Virus record (IMG/VR): IMGVR_UViG_3300034198_006004
Span: 1 to 38,014 of that record
Strand: one strand, 5' to 3'
From: a virus
DNA length: 38,014 nt
Shown here: positions 1 through 6,800 of the stretch, in pieces
Position numbering within the stretch: position 1 is the first letter of the stretch
Layout: the number at the start of each line of letters is the position of its first letter
Translations under genes and position numbers: made by a program
The notes under the pieces: model-generated
Seen by the model: the letters and a program-made list of their open reading frames with translations, nothing else
What the model was told of the DNA's origin: nothing
Database searches by the model: none

Positions 1-31
1 AAAAAATAATGCGCGGCGGGTCATTTTAGTC

Positions 32-60
32 TTGACAGCAATGCAGCGTTGGAATATAGT
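32..60 (+). promoter_or_regulatory. Sigma70-type promoter, leaderless geometry
   Basis: A -35 TTGACA at 32-37, a 17-nt spacer and a -10 TATAGT at 55-60 match the housekeeping consensus closely. The ATG of the next gene begins at 67, only 6 nt after the -10, so transcription would start at or next to the start codon and leave no room for a ribosome binding site. The same spacing is seen at 37499-37527 and, on the other strand, at 37146-37175. Promoter assignment is from sequence only. Confidence 0.8.
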
Positions 61-80
61 TAAAGTATGAACAGCGCACG
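55..80 (+). repeat. 26-bp direct repeat, copy 1 (-10 box plus first codons)
   Basis: Bases 55-80 are identical to 37522-37547. The repeat covers the -10 hexamer, the 6-nt gap, the ATG and the codons for MNSAR. It ends inside the fifth codon, and the two genes that follow are unrelated. A shared expression cassette fused to different coding sequences is the simplest reading. Confidence 0.9.
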
Positions 81-399
81 CAACACCAACCGCCCAACCA
101 AGACGACCTTTAAGAGCTTCGTCAAGAAGAACGCAGCCAACCTGCTCGTGAAAGTCAACGCCGAATTTGACAGCATGTCCGATTGCGTGCGCATCGCTGA
201 CGGCGCATGGCGCATGGTGGACCAAAATGCTATTCAGCTTGAAAAGCCGTACACGATGGGCATTGACGGAGTGTGGTTGGTTGGTGGCGGTCGAGACTGG
301 TTCGAGCATTACGAAACCGCCGCCGTGATCGGCATTCGCGGCTTGAATTGCTGCGGCTCTTTTACGGTGGCGGTAGCCAAGCAGCAACACGCTGCCTAA
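67..399 (+). CDS. Early hypothetical protein, 110 aa
   Basis: I do not recognise this family. The protein begins MNSAR, shared with the broken gene at 37534, then has a basic N-terminal third (about residues 6-30, Lys/Arg/Thr rich). A mixed alpha/beta-looking body follows with Trp at 48, 70 and 78 and a CC pair near residue 95. There is no signal peptide or membrane segment. The ATG is chosen because it lies 6 nt behind a near-consensus -10 box. It is the first gene of a rightward group with 454-687 and 684-851. Its place behind a strong promoter suggests an early, host-directed role, which is inference only. Confidence 0.75.
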   Translation: MNSARNTNRPTKTTFKSFVKKNAANLLVKVNAEFDSMSDCVRIADGAWRMVDQNAIQLEKPYTMGIDGVWLVGGGRDWFEHYETAAVIGIRGLNCCGSFTVAVAKQQHAA

Positions 400-453
400 T
401 TCCCCACCACTCCAACGCCAGCGGGCGGCGTGAAGCCCGCAGAGGAGAGAGAG

Positions 454-687
454 ATGAAGCGAGACAAGACCTACGCATATGTGACCACCGGCTCCTGCGT
501 CCGCTTGGATGCCGTCAAGCCCGGTTCCTTCATTGGCCGGAATGAGATTCCGGTCGCAAAACACGGCGACTACTATAAGTGGGCGTGGGGCAAGAAAGAC
601 ACGCTTGCCGCGATTCGTAACGATGGATCGAAACACGACCGCAACGCGGCTCGGGCAGTGGCGCAGTTGCTTGGGTGGTCCCGATGA
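454..687 (+). CDS. Small hypothetical protein, 77 aa
   Basis: Not recognised. A GTG start is possible at 430, but the ATG at 454 is preferred because a purine-rich GAGGAG lies about 6-8 nt upstream and would itself be coding from the GTG. The product is basic with several aromatic residues (KWAWGKK near the middle). It ends in a helix-like Arg/Ala-rich stretch. Its stop overlaps the ATG of the next gene (ATGA at 684-687), so the two are probably translationally coupled. Confidence 0.65.
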   Translation: MKRDKTYAYVTTGSCVRLDAVKPGSFIGRNEIPVAKHGDYYKWAWGKKDTLAAIRNDGSKHDRNAARAVAQLLGWSR

Positions 688-851
688 CCACCCCGAAAAA
701 CCCCGCCGCCGTCGCGTTGCAAGCCCTCCGCAAAACCAAAACCGGAGGGCGGAACGGAGGGCGCCCGCAAACCGAGCCACGCTGCCCGTGTGGGGTTATG
801 ACAGCCGCTCGGGCTAAGCAGCGCAACCACCGCTGTCAGCCCGCCGTTTAA
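684..851 (+). CDS. Small basic Cys-containing protein, 55 aa
   Basis: The ATG at 684 overlaps the previous stop as ATGA. The product is very basic. Its middle is rich in Gly and Arg (TGGRNGGRPQ), followed by a CPC pair and a late Cys near residue 51, so metal binding is conceivable. It runs tail to tail into the leftward gene ending at 814, overlapping it by 38 bp. An 8-bp hairpin (723-730 with 743-750) lies inside the frame. No family is recognised. Coupling is the main support for it being real. Confidence 0.5.
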   Translation: MTTPKNPAAVALQALRKTKTGGRNGGRPQTEPRCPCGVMTAARAKQRNHRCQPAV

Positions 852-1137
852 GCGCCACATACGCCGCCGCTAGGTCTCTAATCCACGGCTCGTGGCACTG
901 ATCGGTTAGCCTGGTCTTGACGTGCAGCAACTCATGCACAAGCGTTAACTCCGCGTCCGCGTGCCGCCCGCGCCGTAGCTTGACCGTCCAGCCGTCTTCG
1001 ATGGCGCGGAAATACTCAACCACCGCATCACATCCGGGTATTTCGGACGCTGGCACCAGCACCAGCCGTGGGCGTTCGGTGATAGCTAGAATCAGGCACC
1101 ATTCGCCCGCCAGGACGTGCCAGCGTTCGCGGGTCAT
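814..1137 (-). CDS. Putative zinc metallopeptidase-like protein (HExxH), 107 aa
   Basis: The central motif HELLH (about residues 68-72) is the HExxH zinc signature. It is followed by HEPW and a helix in which a third ligand could sit. Length and layout resemble the small phage metallopeptidase-like family or the core of SprT-like proteins. The start is MTRERW, because its ATG overlaps the stop of the gene upstream (ATGA at 1134-1137); the longer frame lies inside that gene. It is the last gene of the leftward late block, next to membrane proteins. A role in lysis or head or tail processing is possible but unproven. Confidence 0.65.
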   Translation of the reverse strand: MTRERWHVLAGEWCLILAITERPRLVLVPASEIPGCDAVVEYFRAIEDGWTVKLRRGRHADAELTLVHELLHVKTRLTDQCHEPWIRDLAAAYVALKRRADSGGCAA

Positions 1138-1367
1138 TCGATCACCTTGTAATGCGGCACTTGCACCACGCGCCCGCCGCTGCGGATACGGAACGATTTT
1201 TGCTCGACCAGCCCTTCGGCCACGCCGCGCTGGATCAGCTTTTGCGCCCAAGTGAGCCCCTTGTTGGCGGACTTGGCCATGTCGCGGGCAGTGTACCAGC
1301 CGTCCGGTGGTGTTTCGATGTCGCCTTCGGACAGCGCGGCGGCGAGGTCTGCTAGGAGATTAGCCAT
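1134..1367 (-). CDS. Small winged-helix-like protein, 77 aa
   Basis: Residues about 22-60 look like a helix-turn-helix followed by a wing: a DGWYTARDMA stretch, a helix ending in KLIQRGVAEG, then beta-like FRIRSGGRVVQVPHY. Such small proteins occur in phage genomes as uncharacterised DNA-binding-like factors. An AAAGGAG lies about 8 nt before the ATG. It overlaps the metallophosphoesterase stop by 16 bp and the next start by 4 bp, so it is expressed with them. The function is not known. DNA binding is inferred from fold-like pattern only. Confidence 0.6.
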   Translation of the reverse strand: MANLLADLAAALSEGDIETPPDGWYTARDMAKSANKGLTWAQKLIQRGVAEGLVEQKSFRIRSGGRVVQVPHYKVIE

Positions 1368-2101
1368 CGCGGATACTCCTTTCCGCCGTGATTACAGTCC
1401 CATTGGAGGAGGTGCATGGTGCTGTCGTGGTCCGTGTACTCGCCATAGGCTATCCCGTGGTTCCAAGCCAGCGTCTGCCGCCGCCGTCGCGCGTATGCCA
1501 TCGTGCGCGGATCGCCACCGGTGCCGACGCAGACGCCCCAGTGCCCGCCGTGGTTTCGTGCGCGGAATGTGTGAGCTACGTGCAAATGCGCCATCACCAC
1601 ATTGCCACCCATCATCTCGACGTGATCGCGCAAAGCGTTGATATTGTACATGTAGCCGTGGCCCACGTACATATTGCCCACTTTGGCCCAGCCTTGCTCG
1701 ATATCGTAGGGGTGGACTTTGGCCCCCGCGTCCCGTGCTGCCGCCATCATGTCCGCGTGGAGCCGCCGCGCAAGCTCTGACACCATCGCGGAAGGATGCG
1801 CCAACAGCGCGTGCACCCGGTCGTCATGGTTCCCCCACATCCACCGCGTAGGCTGCATCTCCCGCACCCAATCAAGTCCGATACGGAGGTCAGGCTCCAG
1901 CGGCTCGGCTTCGTCCTTCGTGCCCCGTGCGCCGCTGCGGAGGCAGGTGGTTTCTAGCACGTCTCCAAGCTCGGTGTAGTCATGCGGCTGAAACTGCTTT
2001 TTGAACTCGCGGACGTTCCGCAGGTACTCGCGGCAGGCGTGGGTGCTGTGCAGGCACCCGGTGGCCATCCAACGTTTCCAGGCGCGGTTGATGTTGGCCA
2101 C
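1352..2101 (-). CDS. Calcineurin-like metallophosphoesterase, 249 aa
   Basis: This looks like a two-metal phosphoesterase. Motifs in order are GDVLE (about residue 48), WGNHDD (about 90), a GHGYMY segment and a C-terminal MAHLHV in the place of GHxH. The usual first motif, Asp-x-His, appears as GCLHSTH, so the expected first Asp may be missing; activity should not be assumed. The start is GTG at 2101, with GGAGG 6-7 nt upstream and overlap with the previous TAG. The longer ATG frame from 2188 would run into the neighbour. Substrate is unknown. It lies between the membrane genes and two small genes at the end of the late block. Confidence 0.8.
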   Translation of the reverse strand: MANINRAWKRWMATGCLHSTHACREYLRNVREFKKQFQPHDYTELGDVLETTCLRSGARGTKDEAEPLEPDLRIGLDWVREMQPTRWMWGNHDDRVHALLAHPSAMVSELARRLHADMMAAARDAGAKVHPYDIEQGWAKVGNMYVGHGYMYNINALRDHVEMMGGNVVMAHLHVAHTFRARNHGGHWGVCVGTGGDPRTMAYARRRRQTLAWNHGIAYGEYTDHDSTMHLLQWDCNHGGKEYPRWLIS

Positions 2102-2400
2102 TACTTGCCTCCATGGTTCGCCCACCACATCGCCCCGGCGCCGATAATGCTGGCTGGAATCGAGGAGATCAGCGCGACAAACTTCCACGCCCCTCGCTGC
2201 TCGGCACGGTCGTTTTCGAGCGAGGATAAGCGGTCTTCAGACTTGCCGACACGCCCATTAAGGCGCGTCAAATGCTCTACGATGTTGCGCAACTGTTCAG
2301 TCTGGACAGCCTGAGACGTGGTGAGGCCACTCACGTCTCCGCGAACGTCATCGAGAGTAGAGGCAATGCGTTCGAGTTGCTCCAATTCGTTCCCCTGCAT
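2101..2400 (-). CDS. XhlA-like coiled-coil plus one membrane helix, holin-type candidate, 99 aa
   Basis: Residues 1-70 are a polar heptad-like helix (LEQLERIASTLDDV and on to SSLENDRAEQ). One hydrophobic helix follows (about residues 73-92, FVALISSIPASIIGAG), with a short tail. This coiled-coil then C-terminal helix layout is that of XhlA-type phage lysis proteins. It lies beside another small membrane protein, as expected in a lysis cassette. No sequence-level identification was possible. Confidence 0.6.
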   Translation of the reverse strand: MQGNELEQLERIASTLDDVRGDVSGLTTSQAVQTEQLRNIVEHLTRLNGRVGKSEDRLSSLENDRAEQRGAWKFVALISSIPASIIGAGAMWWANHGGK

Positions 2401-2407
2401 GGAAGTT

Positions 2408-2605
2408 TTACTTCTCGGGCGGTGATGCTTTTGGTTCGATTGGCGATTGCGTCAGGTGGCCGATAAGGCCCAGGACCGCCCCGGTAATGGCGGCGGTTTT
2501 AAGTGCCTCCGGCTTTGCGCCTTCTTGCGCTGATTGCGCCACGGCGCCCACGGCACCGGAGCCAGCGGCTATCAGCGCGGCTTTGAGGATTTTGCGCCAG
2601 TTCAT
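2408..2605 (-). CDS. Small membrane protein, holin-like, 65 aa
   Basis: Two stretches of small hydrophobic residues (about 8-24 and 38-50, Ala/Gly/Ile/Leu rich) are separated by a polar turn with Gln, Glu and Lys. A Pro/Lys tail follows. Size and topology fit a class II-like holin, though the helices are short and Gly/Ala-rich. The ATG overlaps the stop of the upstream gene (2602-2605). It sits next to the XhlA-like gene, so both could form the lysis membrane component. Confidence 0.55.
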   Translation of the reverse strand: MNWRKILKAALIAAGSGAVGAVAQSAQEGAKPEALKTAAITGAVLGLIGHLTQSPIEPKASPPEK

Positions 2606-3030
2606 AGCTGCACCCAGTAGCCGCCGAACGGCGTAGGCCGCTTGTAGACGTAGAGCGCTCCATTGGTCTTGTAGTCGTCGCCCGGTTGCGGGTTCGTTGT
2701 CGCGACCGCGTAGAACTTCCCCGGCGCGCCTGGTATCGGCCCGCCAACGGGTCCGCCAACGGCATCAGTGTCGGTGGCATTCTTCGGCAGGAATGACTCC
2801 GGCTTGATGTCGGAAACGGGCTCCTGTGTTGGCGTCAGCTTGAGCGCGAACTCAGGCGCAAACGAGACTTGCGCTGACACCGCAAATGGCGCAAGCGGCG
2901 GTAAGCCCACGGCTTGCAGCGCCCAGTTCTGGCAGGCTTGGATGTAGTTCTGCGCCGCCAGCGCGTTGATTTGCGCTGCCATTGCGCGCCCTTGGGCGGC
3001 GAACGTGGCTTTTATTTCTGCGTCGAACAT
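2602..3030 (-). CDS. Hypothetical late protein, 142 aa
   Basis: Not recognised. The N-terminal 45 residues are Ala/Gln rich and helical. A hydrophobic stretch follows around LPPLAPFAVSAQVSF. The middle is Gly/Pro rich with a VGGPVGGPIPG repeat (about residues 92-104), and the end is aromatic and strand-like, FGGYWVQL. The Gly/Pro linker and C-terminal aromatic strand suggest a virion or tip accessory protein, which is inference. AAGGA lies about 9 nt before the ATG. It overlaps the upstream gene by 19 bp. Confidence 0.6.
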   Translation of the reverse strand: MFDAEIKATFAAQGRAMAAQINALAAQNYIQACQNWALQAVGLPPLAPFAVSAQVSFAPEFALKLTPTQEPVSDIKPESFLPKNATDTDAVGGPVGGPIPGAPGKFYAVATTNPQPGDDYKTNGALYVYKRPTPFGGYWVQL

Positions 3031-3188
3031 GATGGTTTATCCTTGCTTTGCTCAAATTCCACGCGCCCGAACTCCTGCTCAAGCGCTTTGATTTCTTTGA
3101 GCGCGTCTTTGTCCAGTGGCACTGCCCACGGCCCACCAACGCGCTTATTGTCTACAGCCGCATCGACGGCGGCGGTGCGGAGTTTCAC
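3012..3188 (-). CDS. Small hypothetical protein, 58 aa
   Basis: The GTG at 3188 overlaps the upstream TGA (GTGA at 3185-3188) and gives a compact, charged product whose C-terminal half (KDALKEIKALEQEFGRVEF) is a plausible amphipathic helix. The longer ATG frame from 3380 is rejected because its N-terminal part is low-complexity Arg/Gly antisense-like sequence within the neighbouring gene. No function is recognised. Confidence 0.5.
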   Translation of the reverse strand: MKLRTAAVDAAVDNKRVGGPWAVPLDKDALKEIKALEQEFGRVEFEQSKDKPSCSTQK

Positions 3189-3544
3189 TCCTCCACCGCC
3201 CGATAGACCTTGAAGGCGACTGCCGTATGATCCACGCCGTCGAACTGCACCAGCGCGATTAGCCTCCCCCACGCGTCCCGCACGAGGTCGGCAAATTGCG
3301 TCACTTTGCCCACGGTCACGCGCACGGCGTCGCCTTCGCGCACATGCACAAGCACCTGCGTCACCTTGCCCACCGGCCAAGGGTGCTGCGGCGCCTGCTC
3401 GCGGAGCCGATCGTAGTCGATGCAGGACACCTGGACGAGATCAACGTTCGGCGTGGGGTTTCGGTCGTCTTTGCCGCAGATCGACTCGCCCCGCAGCGCG
3501 GCAATGGCCAGGATGATGGCGGGTATCAGCTTGGGGGAGATCAC
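3185..3544 (-). CDS. Putative secreted or membrane-anchored protein, 119 aa
   Basis: The first 18 residues (KLIPAIILAIAALRG) form a signal peptide or N-terminal anchor. The remainder looks soluble. It has two VGKVTQ repeats (about residues 58 and 78) around a strand-rich part, so a small beta-barrel is possible. The GTG start overlaps the upstream stop as GTGA (3541-3544). It is the second of three neighbouring genes whose products begin with a secretion-type helix. Family unknown. Confidence 0.6.
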   Translation of the reverse strand: MISPKLIPAIILAIAALRGESICGKDDRNPTPNVDLVQVSCIDYDRLREQAPQHPWPVGKVTQVLVHVREGDAVRVTVGKVTQFADLVRDAWGRLIALVQFDGVDHTAVAFKVYRAVEE

Positions 3545-3801
3545 TTCTTTACCTCTTTTGCGGGCGGTTCCGGCAGCGTCAGAAACGTACCGTCCGGTTG
3601 CAATCGGCAGCGGTCTTTTGGGATGGCCCGGTCGGCGCAGGCCTCTGTGAGAATTGCGTCGATTTGCTTGTTTAGTTCGGCAACTTTGGCGGAAAGCTCC
3701 GTCAGCGCCATACGTTCTGCGGTCTTCAGTGCGGGCGTGGGTTTCGGCTGTTCGGCCGCCGCAAGCAGGCCCAGGCTTGCGAGTAGGAGGGTGGTACGCA
3801 T
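3541..3801 (-). CDS. Putative secreted small protein with coiled coil, 86 aa
   Basis: The start MRTTLLLASLGLLAAAEQ is a typical signal peptide with cleavage near AAA-EQ. It fixes the start at 3801 rather than the longer in-frame ATG at 3915, which lies inside the fibre gene. Residues about 28-55 form a heptad-like helix (ELSAKVAELNKQIDAIL). Two Cys follow near 58 and 68, and the tail is Pro/Glu/Lys rich. A periplasmic accessory lysis protein (spanin-like) is possible by location and topology only. Confidence 0.6.
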   Translation of the reverse strand: MRTTLLLASLGLLAAAEQPKPTPALKTAERMALTELSAKVAELNKQIDAILTEACADRAIPKDRCRLQPDGTFLTLPEPPAKEVKK

Positions 3802-3871
3802 AAAGTCTTGAGCGAGTGTTTGCGGCACACTCGCAAAGCCGCCCGCGCGGGAGAGGGCACGCGGGGAAGGG

Positions 3872-6800
3872 TTACGGCGTGCCGCAGGAGACGGCGGTAA
3901 CGATACCCGCGTCAACCGTGATGGCCTTGATGGCTTGGCCGCTGCCGCAACTCAGGGTCGATGACGCGCCGAGGTTGCCGCTGGGGGCCTGCACGGCGCC
4001 GTAAATGTACATGTTAGTCACATAGGCGGCGGCCCATTTATTGGCGGCGTAGCCGAGCGAATAAGTGACCGAGGAGCTTGGGGCAAGGTCGCCAGCCACT
4101 CGCACGCCCGAAGGCATAACTAGCTGCGTGATTGGCTCCACGTAATTGGCGTACATGTTGAGAGCTGGAGCGCCAAATGAGCCGACGTCATAAGTCGAGC
4201 CAGATGCAAAACGGAGGGAGCTGGAAATAGTTCCGCTCAGTGTGAGCCCGACAAATGAGGCGTTCCGAGAACCGTCGATCACGGTCGTGCCGCTGACCCG
4301 ATAAGCCGGGCTACCCGTGGCATTGATGACCGCGGCGGAAAGGTTGCCAGTGATATCCACGCCCGCATAGAACGACGCCAAGCCGGCGGAGTCAATGCGC
4401 ATGCGCTCGGTCATTGTGCCGGAAGTGTTGGCGGTAGAAATCTTTAGCCGCCCTGGAACTACGCCCGCGGATACGGTGGCATCAACTTCGCTATTTAGCG
4501 TGACGCCATTGCGAAAAGCCGTTCCGTCTGAGCCGCGAAATATAATAAAGCCCAGTGTCTCCCCATTTACTACCGCGCTATGCGTGCCGATCGTCCCCGA
4601 GCCGCTCTTATTGAAATCGATTACGCCGCCGTGAGAGTCAGTGGCTGACCACGTATTGATGGCCATACCGGCGTAGTTTCCGCTGTAGTTCAAATCGAGG
4701 TTCTGCCCAAGGCGAACGGTGGTCGTCGCGCTGCCAATCGTCGCGCCGGTGAAGTTTCCGCGGACGCCAAAGAAATCGCCGTAGCGCGAGCCAACCGTGC
4801 CGATACTGCCGCTGTCGTTGACCTGCGGGGCGAGTGTCCCGTACATGTAATTGATGCCGGTTCCGAGCATGTCCACGAAGCCGTTGAACGTGGTGAGCCC
4901 GGTTACGGTAAGCGCACCGGGCAGCGCCACGGCCTGGTTTGTGATCGTGATTGCGTCCTGGTACGTCCCCGAGCCCGTCGCCGTCTGGATGGCGAACTTG
5001 TCATTGGTGAACGATGCCGTCTGGTATCCCGCGCATACCCGCGCCGCGCCGTAGATTGTGCTGGTGACTGTATCTGTCGACGCCAAAACCAGACACGCCG
5101 GGTCGTAGGTGGCGGTGCTGTTGGTCTGTGCCAGGGTCATCTGGTTTTGCACGCTAGCGATAGCTACAGTTTGCGGGTTGACGAAGGTCTGCGTCACGTT
5201 TAGCCCGGCGATGGTGGCGTCAGTGTTGGGAGGCGTGAGAACGCGCGTGGTGCCGGTGGTGAATCCGTCCACCTCAAACCGCACGATCTTGCTGGCGTCA
5301 CTGGAGCCCTTTGCGATGCCGGTGGTATCGACGACAGGCAGCGCGGTCGGGTTGGCTTGCCATGATCCAGCACCGCCCGTACTTGTAGCGGTCCAGACGT
5401 GCCCAACCGTGGCCGCGCCCGTGTTGATTGTGAGCGCAATAGTGTTGAGGCCCGTGAAATCAGAGTTTGCCCCCCAGATGACAGCCGGATAGGAAGCATC
5501 GCCAATCTGATTGGCGTACACCTTATCCCAATTGAGCAGTGGCGTGCCGATGTCTCTACCGCCGTCTGTGTCTGGCAGAAGCGACGTGTACCAGGTGGTT
5601 CTTGATACTGCCGAGCCACTGGCAATGCGCTCAGACTTGAATACATTAGAGCCAGCGTTATCCCGAAGGTAGAAATAGCTGTTCTGAAATGCCCCGGCCC
5701 CACTCATTACGACATTCAAATCCCAGTACGAAGCTCCGGTTGACGAGCCTGTGTTATCGAACAGTTGCAACTTCCGCGTCTGCACGTAGTCGCCCGTCCC
5801 ACCACTCACTACGGAATCGAATATTTTTGAGTACGTTCCCAGAACCCGCGCCGATGTGCTGCCGATGGTGTAGGAGTCGGTCGCAGCAGGGAGGAGCGCC
5901 GAAGTCGTGAAGCGAAATCGTTCAGCGGAATCCACAAGCATTAGCATAGGGTCTGGCGTCATTGAGCCCACTCCAACCGCGCCGGAGTAGTTTCCTTGAA
6001 TGCGGATTTCCTTTCCGCCCATAACGGACGCAAGGTAACTGCCGGCCGTGACTGTAGACGTTGTTTTGACCGCTCCCACAACATCAAGCGGTGCCGTGGG
6101 GGAAACGCCGATGCCGAGATTGTGGATAACGTAGGTGTCACCATCTGCTTCGATAGTGAGGTCGGTGGATGGGCCCGCTGATCCGGCAGAGTCGAAGCGG
6201 GCAAAATTCAGGTTTTTGTCGTTGAACCCCCACCACAAGCCACGCTGCGATGCGGTTCCGGTCGTTGGGTTGCCGAATAAAATCGCGCTATTTGCTGCCC
6301 CGCTGGCTTGAGTAAACTCGGCCAGCGACCAGATGTTGAATGCGTTCGATATCTGCCGTATTTGGCCGTTCGGCGTCATCGTCGCTGACATCGAAATGTT
6401 GTACGGAGTCGTAACAGATCCAAAGTCATTTTTCCCAATTCCTAAATTGGTGGTGGTTGACCCGGCCTGAATGCCAATCTGGCAACCAATGATGTTGTTT
6501 GCGTCGATGGTCGTGTTGTTGGCGCGTCGGACTTTGATCGCTGTGTAATTTGTCGTGGTGCGGCAGTTGATGGCATTGCCTGAAATAGTGGCGTTGTCGA
6601 AATAGGTGGTTCCGCCAGTGTTGCCGTAGTCGATTCCGATAAACGATGCCTGGAGCGTCTTTGGCGTGATTACGTTGCCAGAAATCACCAATCCGTCAAA
6701 CGGGATAGTCCCGTCGAAACGAATTGCTGCTTCCGTGTTGCCATCAAAACTATTGCCGATGATCAAGGCAATTGATGTGCTGTCAAAGCTGGCACCTCCC

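Noticed and set aside
723-750. 8-bp hairpin GCCCTCCG/CGGAGGGC as terminator between converging units
   Set aside because: No T tract on either strand and it lies inside a coding frame.
1134-1251. Longer N-terminal start (1251) for the HExxH protein
   Set aside because: The extra 38 residues lie inside the winged-helix-like gene and are Arg/Ala/Gly rich. The inner ATG makes an ATGA coupling.
3296-3811. Rightward 171-codon frame in the lysis region
   Set aside because: Opposes two frames with signal peptides and ATGA/GTGA couplings. Own composition is His/Arg/Ser rich.
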